Origin: Agroathelia rolfsii
Lineage: Eukaryota > Basidiomycota > Agaricomycetes > Amylocorticiales > Amylocorticiaceae
Assembly (NCBI GenBank): GCA_018343915.1
Contig: JABRWF010000007.1
Coordinates: forward strand, 1,612,001 to 1,676,000
DNA length: 64,000 bases
Reading direction: 5' to 3'
Positions 24,381 through 40,269 of the stretch are shown one piece after another (within the stretch, counting starts at the first letter, position 1; the number at the start of each line of letters is the position of its first letter). The position numbers were made by a program, and so were the translations under genes. The notes below the pieces were generated by a model that saw only the letters and a list, made by a program, of their open reading frames with translations, did no database searches and was not told where the DNA came from.

Positions 24381-26483
24381 ATGACCTCGCGAGCAGGGGG
24401 CCTCTACGGCGGCATCCAATTCTCCCAAGGAGCTGCTGCAATCGCACAGACATCCAATACTACATCGACTAAGCCTTCCACAGCTGCGCCAAAAGTATTA
24501 CAGGCGGTCGCAGCATCCACCTCATCCACAGCTGCCGATCCACCCAGCAGCAGCGCTCAACAACGGCTGGCTGCTGACGATGCCACATCCACGTCTGCCC
24601 CTGCATTAGCAGCGCAGAACGCCAAATCCACAGCCGGTATACATATTCTCATCACCCGAGTCCACGATTACTCAATATAAGATGCATTCTCAAATATCTG
24701 TCAAAAATCCTGCCCGCAATGTGTGATCGGATGGCATGTTGCAATGCCAATGATGAATAGGCTGGTCTGCGGCCCTAGCATTCGCCCCTGTTCGACGGGC
24801 CCCAAAGCCAAAAGCCACCACGACGACACACGTACCGGCCGGTGCGAGCATCAGCGCTACGGCTGTCGTTTTCGCACCTCCACAATCTGCTTCGGAAGTC
24901 ACGGAGGAGAATCAGGCAAAGACAACAACAGAAGGCAAGGCCGAAGAAGAACAAAAGGCGGGTGCTTCAGCTGGAGGATGGGGTAGGAAAGTCAAGCCAC
25001 CTTCCATGGTCCTCGACGAGGATGTCAACGGGTTCCGAGCGACACAGCAGAAAAAGAAGGCCGGAGGTGGCAGGAGAAGTAAAAAGGTATATCAATCGTG
25101 TTTAATTTCGTCTGTGGAAATGACTTACAAAGGATGGGTATAATAGAATAAGATGACTGCTCCTGTCGATGTTTGGGATCCTATGGAACAATACGACATT
25201 CACAAACCAAACGACTACGCTGAATTCAAAGCATGGAAACAACGTGAACGCTTTGAGCGCCAAGAACGTGCTAGCAAGCGATATAGACACGGCAGCGATT
25301 ATTCCGATAGTGAAGGGAGTGAAGCTGAGGATTATAGACCTCGTAAATCAGGTAAATATATTCATTCGTGTTTACATTCTACATGACCTAATACGAGCAC
25401 AAACTCAGGCAGGTATGAAGAAACCTACGACCGGTGGTCTAGGGCAGATGAGGAGCGCGAACGCGCTGCTGAACGAATGCGCGTAAGGGAGGATGACGAG
25501 GATGAAGGCCCAAGGCTGGGACTTGGCTCCAGGCCATCTATGCCAGCTTCGATGAATCCTACTACTACGATGAGCGGAGATGATGTATATGCACGTCGTG
25601 TTGCTATGTCGCAAGGCTTCACAGCAGCATCTACCACCAGTGCCTACGACGCACAACGCCCTGAAAGAAATGATGATGACGCAGAACCAGCCCCTACCGC
25701 TTTCTCGGACGCTGCACCGGCACCTTTTCTGTCAGGCGAAGAGGCCTACCTACGCCGCCTAGCCATGTCTCAGCAGCTACAGCAACAAACGTCACAGCAA
25801 CGCCAAGAATCACCCCTGCCATCATCACCTCCAGCAGAGGATATGGACGACGAACCACAGCTTGCTTACAATCCATTCGCGCCTCCGGCATCGGTGCCGC
25901 CGCCTCCTGCGGGTGGACCAAGCGCCGGCGCGTCCGCTGCTATGGACGAGCGCGCCAAGGCCGCGGCAGCCATCGCAGCCCGTCTCAGTGCGCTTGCTGG
26001 AACGGCTCCCCCTGCTCCAGAGCTAGAGCTTCAGCCGGAGCCGGAAGAACCCGTGAGAGATAAGAGGTAACGCAATGGTCAACACTTCCTATGTCGTTCT
26101 CATTTCACTTACACTCGCTTTTCTTTTTCGTAATCTCGGTCAGACCTGATCCAGCTGGTTTTGCAGCCCGTCTGATGGCCAAATGGGGTCACAAGGAAGG
26201 CCAAGGTCTGGGTGCTGATGGCAGTGGCATCATTAACGCGCTTGCGATGGAGCAAGTTTCCTCGGGCAAAGGGGCAGGCAGTGGTAGTGCCAAAGGTCAT
26301 AAAAAAGGCGCTGGGCCACCGGGCATGGGCTCTAAGATGGGAAAAATTGTCAATAACAATGAAGATATTAAGGCGCGCGAGGACCGCGAGCGATTCGGAG
26401 AGCCTAGTACGGTTGTAATGTTGACGAACATGGTTGGGCCAGAGGATGTAGATGACGAGGATCTTCGAGAGGAGATAGGTATG

Positions 26484-26525
<42 letters not shown>

Positions 26526-26815
26526 CTTTGCATAGTAGGAGAACTTGTAATACTAATGTCTTTTCTTCTCTCTTCTCAGGTGACGAATGCTCCAAGAACG
26601 GCACCGTTCAGCGTGTTGTCGTCCACTTGGTCCACCCACCCCCTGCAGACCCCGACGAAGCCGTGCGGATCTTTGTGCTCTTCGCCGGCCCCGCGGGCGC
26701 GTGGAAGACGGTCAGAGAGCTCGACGGCCGGTTCTTTGGTGGGCGTCCCGTGCGCGCGAGGTATTTCCCCTTGACGCGGTTTAACCGCATGGACCTCGAC
26801 GGTCCGATCTACTAA
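24381..26815 (+). CDS. SPF45: Splicing factor SPF45/RBM17 homolog (G-patch + UHM)
   Basis: Nuclear spliceosome component recruited at the 3' splice site through ULM-containing partners. The N-terminal exon [15 protein letters not shown] and a later [18 protein letters not shown] are typical SPF45 start motifs. A charged middle includes [16 protein letters not shown] and [20 protein letters not shown]. The G-patch reads [20 protein letters not shown] followed by GSGI. The C-terminal UHM/RRM contains [30 protein letters not shown] and the R-x-F pocket as [14 protein letters not shown]. It ends MDLDGPIY. About seven exons and about 640 residues, longer than human (401) because of disordered Ala/Pro-rich inserts. 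Intron 26479-26579 carries a 37-nt T run. Confidence 0.9.
26486..26522 (+). repeat. Poly-T tract of 37 nt inside an SPF45 intron
   Basis: An unbroken run of T begins seven bases into the intron whose donor is GTATGT at 26479. The acceptor AG is at 26578-26579. Such a run is probably length-variable and could act as an extra polypyrimidine tract. Confidence 0.95.
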
Positions 26816-27381
26816 GGGAAAAGGGATATTTTTTCTTGAATTTGAGTGCATATGATATGTACTGGCTGCGGGTATCGATAGGTTTTTGTTTTCTTTTGTC
26901 TGTTAATACTACTATTTGCATTACCAACTGGAGTTGAAGTCTCAGATAAAGACGTCCCACGACGCCAGGATTGTATAAGTAACTTTGGCCGGCGCCCTAC
27001 GATTAATAGCATACATGCAGAAACGTTGAGAGCAAATATGGCATCTGTATGCCTTAAACCCCCTGCGCGCATCGAGTCAACTTAGTTGCAGATGCACTTG
27101 CTATGGATTCACACCTTAAGCACACACATCCAAACCCAAGTCGCGCGAATTATGGCATCCAAGTGATTCATTTTTGTGCGTCGACCAATAGATAGCTAGT
27201 TACATGGATGCAACACCAATCCAATCGGTACTAGCCGACTCAAGGAGCCATAATAAAAAAAGAAAAGAGAAGGGTAAGAAAAAAAAAGCTACGGTGACAA
27301 CTTCTCTATCTTGATTTTTGTCATACATGTACAACCAACACCTCACCGCGCCTCTCTAGTGATTGGGGTATGCGTAGCCGT
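26816..27381. other. Spacer between convergent SPF45 and SDH1
   Basis: 566 bp between two stop codons. T- and A-rich patches (for example near 27255-27290) fit 3' untranslated regions and terminators. No gene seen. Confidence 0.5.
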
Positions 27382-30175
<2,794 letters not shown>

Positions 30176-30525
30176 TGAAGAATGAATGGTAAGGAGAGGT
30201 GGTGGTGGTGGTAAGCAAAGACAGCGAATGGGCCGTGCAAGATGTACGCGGCGAAATCGAGCAAGAGAGTTGCTTTCGATGCGCTCACGCCTCTCTATCA
30301 TCCGACATTTACCGCCGCCGCCCGGCTATAGCAAATTCCACACACTCCCATTGGCTGCTGGGTGTTATCACATGACTCTTTCTCCACCCCCTCTCTCGAT
30401 GGGCATGTTACTCGTCAGTTAGGATCGTGTACAGTATGGTATATGACATCCAGCAGCTAATAATGCAAAAAAAATATTCCTCTCTCCTCCCTGTCAGCAA
30501 AGCATCATTATCGTACCCAGCTAAC
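30176..30525. other. Spacer between TBC1D5-like stop and SDH1 start
   Basis: 350 bp holding the SDH1 promoter and the 3' flank of the TBC gene. A (GGT)n-like stretch near 30196-30213 lies in the SDH1 leader. No gene seen. Confidence 0.5.
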
Positions 30526-33500
30526 TCAGAGTACACCCAGCGGGTCTTGCTGAACCGGTGGAGGTTGATCGGTCTTCTTCTTTAGGCTGTTATTACCGGC
30601 CGCAGAGGAACTTGTCCGTGTACCAGCAGCAGGTGGTCGGTGCGTGGTGCTAGTAGTATGAAGTGTAGATGAAGTTCGTGGCGGTAATTGGGGCAGCGCC
30701 ATAGGCACAACCGTGCTACCCTGGTCATTAGTACCGAAATTCGACGGTGTGCGGTTCCACGGTGCCATGTCGCGGAGCTTGGATGAGGAAGAAGACGTTG
30801 ATAAAGGTGGCCTATCACGATCTGTTTGCTGCCAAGGGGACTGCTCAGTGGGGGTCATACCACCGCCCGAGCTCGACGAATGGCGGGGTGCATTAGCATT
30901 AGTCCCCGCTGTAGGTCCAGGCGATAACGGATGCGACGTCATTTTGCGTGGGAACGAAGTACTATGATGAGGTGCGCTGGTAACACTGGCAGATGGTTTA
31001 GGTATTGAAGGAGCCTCGACCGTAGATCGACTTGTTGTCGACTTGAATTCAGATGAAGCGCCAGTGCTCTGCTGCTGTTTCTGCCTTTCCCTCTTCCTCC
31101 TTCTCGCCTCCTCCTCCCCAAACAATCTCTCTTCATCAGTTTCGCCCACCTGCCCACCCATCAGCAGATCACGAACATACGCCAAGTTCTCCAGTGCCTC
31201 CCTCTTGCGCTCCTGCAACTCCCTTTGACGCCGTGTTGACTCCCCATCATCACGGCCATTCCTCGTGTCAGCAGCAGCAGCCGCAGCCGCAGTACTGTCT
31301 TGCAACAACAAAACGTCCACAATCCGACTGACAGATTGGCCAAGTAACCGGTCCCGCTTGCGCAGTTCTGCCAACTCACTCTCGACTTCTAGACGCGGTC
31401 TAGGCTCCCACGGCGGGTGCTCCTCGATCGGGCGCTCCACCGATAAGGGGAACGACGAAAGTGTATCGGAAGGTGTTGGCGACCTGACGAGAGAAGACGC
31501 CAAGTCTGGGAAATTTTTCTGGGTAATAGAAATGGAGACGTAATAGTTTCATAGTTAGCTATACACAAATGATGTTATCAATATATAAACAAAGTTTCAC
31601 CTTGAACTCTGAATATGCACTCATAACGGTCTTGTTAATCCCGAGACTTTCACCCCTGTCGAGCAGCCCACGGGCGAGCATTTCCGGTATACTCGCCGAC
31701 GACTGGTTGCGCGCGTGTGATGCACCACCACCTGACTCGAGCATAAGTGCCCGTCCCTCAGGGGTAGTAACAGAACTGGCAGAGCCAAGATGTAATCTCC
31801 GCGCAGGGTCTGGCCTTTGTTGTTGTTGATGATGCTGATGGGGATGGGGGGACTGCCTCCCAGGACCTCCCAAAGAAGCAGCGCCTGACGAGGCGGGCGC
31901 AGCAACCTCAAGCGGAATCCCAAGCATGTTTCTATTCTCCGAGACGATTGAGCTGCCGGTAGACGGCGTGGGTGCCATCTGAAAGGCCAGCGCCTGGCGA
32001 AGGAGGAGCGTGATGTGGTACGGGAGCAAGCCATCGTCTTTGTCTTTCCCCCCGTTCTCGCTGTCGCTGTCGCTTTCATGTGATGTGCCGGGAAGAGGCG
32101 GATAGTGTAAGAGGCAGGTAAGCTTGGCGCTGTAATCACCGTGTATTACTGTAGAGGGGGGGGGGGGCACCTTGAATAAACTGAAAGGTACTTCTGAAGG
32201 GGAAAGGAATGAAGAAAGCTCACATTGATTCCTGATACGAACCAACATCGCTACACATATCCAAGGTACGAGATCGAGTGATGTATCACAGGCGAACAGC
32301 CCATCCCAGAGCAACATGGCATCGGCGAGAGGAAACTCGCGAGTAAACAGTAACCTTAACCAGCGTCTGTATTTATTTATTGATCAAAGCCTAAGCTGTA
32401 AGCATTCATTAACACCAGGAAACAAATAAAAGCCCCTTACATTCCATATATCTGCGGCTCGATCCCTGACCTTTGCAGCGCATGCGCCAGGACCGGATCG
32501 ACGCTCTTAAGGAATGTCGACTGAATCTGTCCGCAAGTCTGCACAATGGGTGCCACATATTTTGTCGGGTTGACCTGCCCCTCTGCGACGTTCATATTGA
32601 CATGGCTCGCAAACGCCGACGAGATAGGCGTAGATGCGGAGGACGAGGAGATGGATCCTCCGGCTGCTCCTCCTCCAGCACCAGTAAATGTCGATGCTGC
32701 TGCTGGGTTCTCACGCCACTCATACCACCTCCCTGCACCAGCCATCACGGCATCAAAGAGAGCGTACGCATCTGCCGACACCCAAGCGCGATCGCACATC
32801 TCCAGGAAATCCCTAGCGTCATCCGAATAGTCTTCTATACTTTCTCGATTTAGATACGTGCGATTACCGCCATCGTTATCGTTCCCATCTTCTCTCGGTG
32901 CCGCCGAAACAGAATCATAGTCCACGGCGTAGTAGATCGGGGCGAGGAGCTCGTGCATCCCCTGGCGATAGCCGATGTGCGCGTGCATGATGGAGTAGAG
33001 ATACAGGATGTTGGTCAGCTGGTATTGTACGCCGGAATGACGGAAATAGTCAATGTCCGGAAAGCTGTGGTAGTGATTCGAAAGCGGGGACGTTAGCGCT
33101 GTTTTCAAAAGGAGGGATAGAAATGGCTCATACGTGCGTTCTACATCCTGGAGAATCGTCTTGCGAAGTTCTAGAGCTGTAAACCAATCTGTCCATGGGT
33201 TCTATGCAGCACAAACACAAAGCGATGCATGATGAATACCAGTATATCGGTAACAGTATATACACAGGATCTGCGACGCAGCGACCGACTCACCTGAATA
33301 TCCAGACTGAGCGGATTATTCGTGACAAGATCGCGCGATGATGGCTGCCGATATGACTCTCTAGCAGGAGCCTCATATGACCCGGGAACAACAAAGTGTT
33401 CTTCGTAGCTCCCATCAGGCGCACGCATCTTGTCTAGCATCGCTTCTCGATACGCATGCCTTGCACTAATTATCAAACGTGGTGGCGTAATAAACCATAA

Positions 33501-33954
33501 GTAAATGATTACCGAGAGCAAATATAGACACAAAGAAAGTATGCACCGCTGATACGAACCTGCGAATCGATTCTAGTGGTGAGAATTCCTCGGGCTTTAG
33601 AGGCTCCGTGTTCAATAGAAATGTCTAGGAGTGACGTGCCATTAGGGTAATACTACTAAATAAAGAAAATCGACCATCGACTGAAAATGAGGGACGTACT
33701 TTCCAGACGATGCTACGGCCTGGAACCGCAATCACATTCTGGCTCTGGTTCTGGGTTTGATTGAGAAACCGGCCACCCAGCACATTGTCTTTGATCCTTG
33801 AGAGGGTTGTGCCAGAGTGATAGAGCCTGTCATAGACAGCCCTACATTGGAAGGGAACAGATGTCGACCGGCTTAGTCTGATACCAGTAAATCAATGGGT
33901 AACCAACTTGATTAGATGAGTGTCAGGCCGCTTCAGATGATCCCCATTGCTCAT
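30526..33954 (-). CDS. TBC-domain RabGAP, TBC1D5-like
   Basis: Predicted GTPase-activating protein for a Rab GTPase (TBC1D5 acts on Rab7 in retromer and autophagy traffic). The start at 33954 opens MSNGDHLKRPDTHLIK. A donor gttggt joins it to AVYDRLYHSGTTLSRIKDNV. RSIVWKTFLLN follows, where the TBC R-x-x-x-W element lies. The catalytic region gives YFRHSGVQYQLTNILYLYSI and HAHIGYRQGMHELLAPIYYA; YRQGMHEL is the Gln-finger motif. WLRLLFTREFPL and MLLWDGLFACDTSLDLVPWI complete the domain. The last third is disordered, with His/Gln-rich (HPHQHHQQQQ) and Ser-rich runs and a predicted coiled coil (LEVESELAELRKRDRLLGQS). It ends DPLGVL. About nine exons. Confidence 0.82.
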
Positions 33955-35825
33955 TGAGGTCGGAGTTGTCGAGCTATGTTGGTGGCTGATATGATTCGGG
34001 ATATACGATTTGTGATTAAAAATATTTGGGGCCAGAACCAGTTGTAGCAGTGCCAGTATGCGGTAGGTGATATTACCGACGAAGTCCCAGTACTAGTACT
34101 GGTAGTAGTAGTGTAGTACAGCCTAAGTGGTTATGATGATAAGCCACAGCAGTACTGCTACCGGAAGCAAATATCATGGCCCAGGATCGGTACACTGTGC
34201 CGGTAGTTTCTTACGACTTTTCATAGTGATTCGACGCCATCTCATTGGCTTGACAATAGCAAGACTGGGTGCATGATAATAATGTTCGAGCATATGATAA
34301 TTTGCTCAGGCTATCAAAGGAGCCAAGCTGCCAGTGTACTGCTGGGCGGCGGTGTAGAAAATAGACCGACGACGGAAGGAGTCAAGGTCCGGCGTGGTGG
34401 ATGGAGGCATGGATGGTCTAGGTATTATTCTTATTATGGTCGAACATAAGCAAACAGCAGTGCCGCAGCTAATCAGACCGGATTGCCTCCTTTTTACAGC
34501 TTGCGCATATCATGGCCACATCAATTTATTATCCCATCAATCCACCGTCCCGGCGAACTTGCTTCGTTTTGACCATGGCACTTGAAGGGGAGACGGACAT
34601 GATATTGGTGATGGGCATCTAACTGTAACGTCTGGTCTGGTAACTAGGCATCAAATTGTGGTTACCGAATCTATTCTCGACAGTCCTCTCTCTCCACATC
34701 TGCGTCGAAAGCGTGCCTGAATGACACCATGCGGCAGAAAATAGGTCGCGTAGAAACCTAGCTTCAAAGCTTCGTTACTAGTACTAGACCATAATAGTAC
34801 TATTTGTTGATCTTTCTCAGAGGCGTACCAAGCCTGTCTTTCGCAGCTGTCAAGATCGACCGGGCGACACGCCCACGATCTTGAACATTGTAGGGGTGCA
34901 AAGAGAATTAGCCAAGGCATTCAGGAGTGATGTACGATACAAATTGCCAGAAAAGGATGCCATCGTATTATGATGAATACCATCACCAGGGGCAAGGAGG
35001 TTGTACATTGACATGCTCTTCTAATCAGGCCTAGATGATGATGTCCGTCCGGGGCGTTGTGTACCGAACGGGTTCATGCTCTTCAGTCATGAAATAGTTA
35101 TGACGCACTGCAGGAGGGGGACGCCTTGGGGTGGCGGTCCAGTTTTGGGCTGTGCGCACCATCCATCATCCCGGTCGACGAGAATAGCAGCTCCAGCAGC
35201 GGCACAGGCATTTCTTTTTCATGCACAGTGGCAGAGTTAAGGTTGGATAAGACACTGCTGCAGGCAACAAGCAAATGTCCCATGATCTTGGGGCTCAGCA
35301 CTCAATGCTCATTGCCTATCTGAATCCACCAGCCGGCGCCGATGGTATCTGTATCTGTGTCAGTAGCAATAATGATACAAATGAAGGAGATGGCCAACAA
35401 GTAAACAAAGCAGTGAATGTAGGAATTAGAACATAGTATCATTGCTGCATCCAACATTATCTTCCTCGGCCGCCTAACGGCCTAAGCCTGAGCCGGGCAT
35501 AATCCATCCAGTCCTCTTGCTTAAAAGTCCTCCGATGGCTACTTTCCTTCTCATCCTCGTTCCTCTGCCGACTTTGTCCTCGTCAGCCTCGGTTCTGTCT
35601 CTCTTGGCTCTCCCGGTCACTGCCTAGTACTTTCCTAGGCCCTCCACAGCTATACACACACAGCTAGCGAATCCCACCAGGTGCTACGCGTCGCTTCTCC
35701 CGGTCCGGGAGCATAATTGGTGTTGCTGTAATCATACACTCTACACCTGCATAGTCATCCTACTCATCTGCGAGTCGCAATTGAATACACTTCCACATTC
35801 TACCCTCTATCAAACCTTGATATCC
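33955..35825. other. Long divergent intergenic region, TBC gene / Zn2Cys6 factor
   Basis: About 1.9 kb without a convincing gene. It must hold the promoters of both flanking genes. The right end (35530-35820) is pyrimidine-rich on the plus strand, typical of a basidiomycete core promoter and leader. A 16-bp perfect palindrome is recorded separately. Confidence 0.5.
34087..34102. repeat. Perfect 16-bp palindrome ccagtactagtactgg
   Basis: The sequence equals its own reverse complement over all 16 bases and is followed by short GTA repeats. It lies about 130 bp upstream of the TBC gene start, so it could be a dimer-binding site, but no known factor is assigned. Confidence 0.6.
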
Positions 35826-38800
35826 ATGCCTGACTTGTCGTCGAGTTCCAGGAGGAGGAACTCCAATGGCCCATCCATGTCAGTCTACCAGTTGTCTCGC
35901 CTGCAATCCCCCATCCCCCCCTCCTCCTCCGGATATTGACTGGTTATAGAACATATGCTTGTGTCGAATGCAAACGGCACAAGGTAAATTAGCATCATCT
36001 GCCCCGCTAGCAAGACATGTATCCTTATCCCTCTCTAGGTTGGATGCCAGTACGATCCTGGAGAAAAGGCCTGCAGGCGCTGCCGTAAAAACAAAATCGA
36101 CTGCACCCCACGCTATCGTAAGCAACGGTCCCCCGCTCCGTAAGCAGCACTCCCCATACTACTTGTTATATACATATATACCTAACACACATGCGATAAT
36201 ACTCGTCCTTGGACTCCTCCAGTTCACAGTCTGATTTAATAACCAAGTCGAACGAAAAGGATCGAAAAATCGAGGAGATACTCAACATGATCGAGAGGCA
36301 AAAGATCAGCCAAGAGATCTGTGGGTTCCTAGGTCCAGCGCCGAACTTACTCTGTTACTGTGGGGATGGACGTGAGTCTTGTTTAGTCATGGGCGCCTGG
36401 CCATCTGTTCTATATTCTTTCTCTCTCGGGCCTTTACCTTATTCCAATGACATGTCTCTGACATCTTGGACTAGTGTCTCCAATCGGATTTAATCCCATA
36501 ATACCGTCTTTAAACGGCGAATCAGATGTTAACCGTTCGAATGGTAGGTTTTCCTGTCATCATTTATTATTTCTCAAGAAACCCAACATTGATGAGTTTA
36601 TCATATATGTGCAGGTCATCATGGCAGTCGCTCCTTCGGTGACCCCGAGTTTCTCAACAATACCCATTTGTCGAATGAGGTTATTGATGAGTTGTTCAGG
36701 CTGTAAGCAAAACCTCTGTCTATATGTCGTGACGAATTCTCCATAACTAGTTGGTTGCATGACGCAGATACTTTACAAGGATCAATGTATGCTATATGCT
36801 TCGTAAATCAAGCCACATGATTAATTCACACACCCTCTTTTATTATTTTCTATCCAGCCTTTCTTCTCCATCCTCGATCCCAGACTGCACACACCCGAAA
36901 CCCTACGGCGCCAGTCCCACTTTCTCTTTACCGTCAGTGAGTATATGCATGCATCGTTCATAGCTTATGGCTGTCTCACTACCATCACCACTATCACCAC
37001 TGTTACTGTCATCGAAATAATTATCTCCACTACCTCCATGATCATCATTCGCATCAATCTCAACCTTGACCAATAACAACAATAACCAATCGCCACCACC
37101 GCCACCACCACTAATCGCTTAAACTAACAGTATGCGCCACCGCCTCCCGACACTACACCGCCAATGCAAATTTATACCCCCTCGCAATGAAGTTCGCCGT
37201 GTTCGAGGTGAAGCAGGCGATGACATACGGTCTCAAGGACATCTACACCTGCCAGGCGTACCTTCTCATGGCCGTCTATCCTGTGCCGCAGCGGAGGTGG
37301 GCGGAGGATAAGTCCTGGGAACTCATGGGTTTGGCTATTCAGTCAGTGTTTCTTCTAATTTTTGCTTTCATAATAAATAATATATAAACTTTGATGGACA
37401 TAGACTGGCAATGGAATTGAAGTTGGACGAAGTATCGGACATACCCGACGAGAAAGAACGTCTGAACCGAACGAGGACATGGTTCAATGTCTTTTGGTGC
37501 ATACATTCTTCTCTTATACACGTCTTGTATTCATACACTTAACACATTTGCATACACACATAGCGTCGATGCAAGCTATGCGATACAGTTCGGGAAACCG
37601 TCTATGCCGCGGGATCCTCCCGTTGACCTGTGCCGGACGTGGTACAAAACATCACCGAATCAGTTGCCGTATGACCTGCATCTGTGTAAGTATATTCTTA
37701 TAAACAATTTTTATTTGTTATCATCCATGGTAACTTTTTGTTCTTTTGGGGCGTAAATAGGTACTTATATCGAACTTTTGTCGGTCATGACTGAGTTCCG
37801 CGCTGCCACGGCTAATAACAAAGACGAGTCAAAGGCAAGTAGGAGTCCAGATCAAAACATTTATATCTATTCTAATCATAATTAACTTTGTTAGATACAT
37901 GAGATGCCCCACATCGTTGTAGCTTACGACAAGAAGCTCTCTGCCGTTATCGAGGCATGGCTGCAAAGGTTTGCAGAGACACCAATTCCAGAAGGTTTCA
38001 TTTTTATTTCTGTTTTATGCACTTGTATCGTATGTCTGACTCAGGCTCTTTTCTCAACTTGAATGAAGAAAGTAGATCTATTTGCCAATACCGTCAAAAG
38101 CTGACCGAATTGTAAGCTTACCCGTTCTATCTTTCATTTGTTTTTATTTCAGTCGATTGATCTTGGATGACCGTTCGTGTAGGATCACATCTTACTTGCG
38201 CCTTGTCGTTTTATCATCTGGCTTCCAGCCTGCCACAAAAACCAAAGGCGGCCTGACACGGGACTCGTATATTGTGCAAAAGGTATGCGCACGCTGTACC
38301 GCCGCCATTGTCAGATCGGCCATCTCATTTAACTTGTTTTTTTTTTTTATACGTCCTAGTCTATATCGGTCGCGCACAACGTCGTGTCGATCATGATGAA
38401 CGACCTGTTCAACTCCGGTTTCTTGCAGTGGTCCATGTCTGCTCATTTCCTCTACGTCTCGTTTGCAGCGGCGTTCCTACTCAACGTAAGTAATCAAGTC
38501 GACTTTGCTGCCTATCATCACTCTGTCCCTGTGCCACACACATCTCTCAACGCAATGCTGACTTATGCCATTATCATACAGCTCCTGCGCCCGCGTCTCT
38601 CTCGTCTCCTAACAGACACACAAAAGGTTGAGATCATTGAAAGCGTGGATAGGCTCATCGGTATACTGTGCTCCGGGCGTGTAGCCCTCGACAAACGTCA
38701 CGCTCCGGCTCTGTACGCTCGCATGCTGTGGTCACTACTCCAAAAGTACCGCAGCACCGATAACACCACAACTACCGCGGCTCCGGAATCGTCTTTCCCT

Positions 38801-39496
38801 GTTGGTCCTGCCTCCAACGGTGGTCTTTCGGGCCACAGCAACAGCGACAATCATACCGGCGCCATGCTAGCGCCACCAGCTTCACTGCCTATCTTGCCCC
38901 ATCTCCAACCGTTCCAGAATGGTAGCGACACTAATGATAACACCACTACCACCACCACCACGATAGGCAATAGCATAGACATGTTCATCGACAGCTCCAT
39001 CATCGCCGTCAACTGGCCCGACATCTCCCAGACCGAGGAGCAGCCGATATACATGACCAGCTCACCCACGAGTAGCGACGAGTTCTCGGTCCAGCACAGG
39101 GCCGAGGAGCCCGTCATGGACTTTAGCATGAGCAACTTTCTCAACTCGGCCGTCCATTTCGGTGCTGCCGGTGTATCTGATTTTGGTTTTGGTAATGATG
39201 GTGACGGCGGCGCCGGCTTCGGTGGACAGAATGGTGTCGGTGCTGCTGCTGCTGCTGCTGCTGACGGTGGTGCTCGAAGTATGTTCGTCAACGATGACAG
39301 CATGGCGGATACGTTCTATGGCGGTCATCCTGGATTGCATGGTCTGTCAGAGATGCCGACTACGATGTATCGATTCCAGCCTCCTTCCTGTGCTGTCTCA
39401 ACGGCGAGGCCAGTGGGTAGTACGGGGGTGGACACGGTCGGTTCAAATGTCGTGTTCAGGCATTCGTACATGGGACAAGGGTATAGTCCTTTGTAA
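35826..39496 (+). CDS. Zn2Cys6 fungal transcription factor
   Basis: Predicted nuclear DNA-binding regulator. The start at 35826 gives MPDLSSSSRRRNSNGPSI. The binuclear zinc cluster is assembled from two exons: TYACVECKRHK then VGCQYDPGEKACRRCRKNKI with DCTP. Spacing is C-x2-C-x6-C-x8-C-x2-C-x6-C. A short coiled coil follows (RKIEEILNMIERQKI). The fungal_trans middle domain includes YPLAMKFAVFEVKQAMTYGL, QAYLLMAVYPVPQRRWAEDK and GKPSMPRDPPVDLC. The C-terminal exon is large and disordered, with Thr and Ala runs and Gly/Asn-rich acidic patches likely to activate transcription. It ends MGQGYSPL. More than ten exons. No cluster of target genes is adjacent, so its regulon cannot be guessed. Confidence 0.88.
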
Positions 39497-40269
39497 GGAA
39501 TTAGGGCGAGAGTGTTCGCTCGCTCGTCCTACAGTGATACAGAAGTCGGGCTAGTTAACCTGCTACTCCCTTTTGCGTGTACGAATACTTGCTAGCCGCA
39601 TTTTTCCGTCCCATTCCTCTTTTCCCTTTCATCAAAAGCGTTCTCATCGTTCCATGGCTGGTCACCATTCGTTATTCATATTCACTTTTTTCTTAAAACG
39701 TGAAATATTATTCGTGAATTATTTTTTCCTTTTCTTTTCTGCTTTCCTCCTGATCCTCTATCTTCCGTCTTTATTCTTGATTCGATTTTTCTTGCGTTGT
39801 TCTTTTGTTTCTTTACCGTACAGGCTCCGACTATACCAACTAAATTTTTCCTCCACCCTTTTCGTTTCTTTCGTTTTTCCTGTACCAGACCCGTCTCTTT
39901 AATCGCCTTGACCATTTAAATGAATTATCACTTGGCCTCATCTGTCAGATTTGTCCTCTTCACTATAAGAGGTCTAGCGCTTCCTCCCTTAATACATTAC
40001 GAATTTTATGTTTTCTCGTCTTGTTCCCACGTAACTTATAATCTCTCTTTTTCCGTTGAAATGACGTAGCATTGTAGTATGTAACGGAAATTGCGTAACG
40101 TACAATTTATGATGCTATTAATCGTAAAATTTGCGTCCAATCGTAAGAGAAAAAGAAAAATGCAACAAAAAATGCCAAAGAGACAAGTACAAAAGCATGA
40201 GAAAAGACGGTTGTACAACACAACGAAGTATTAGAAGAGATACTAAACAATCACAAAGGGGCTGTGCAT
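39497..40269. other. Spacer between convergent Zn2Cys6 factor and Hsp70
   Basis: 773 bp, strongly T-rich on the plus strand between 39680 and 39880, consistent with 3' untranslated regions. No gene or RNA recognised. Confidence 0.5.
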
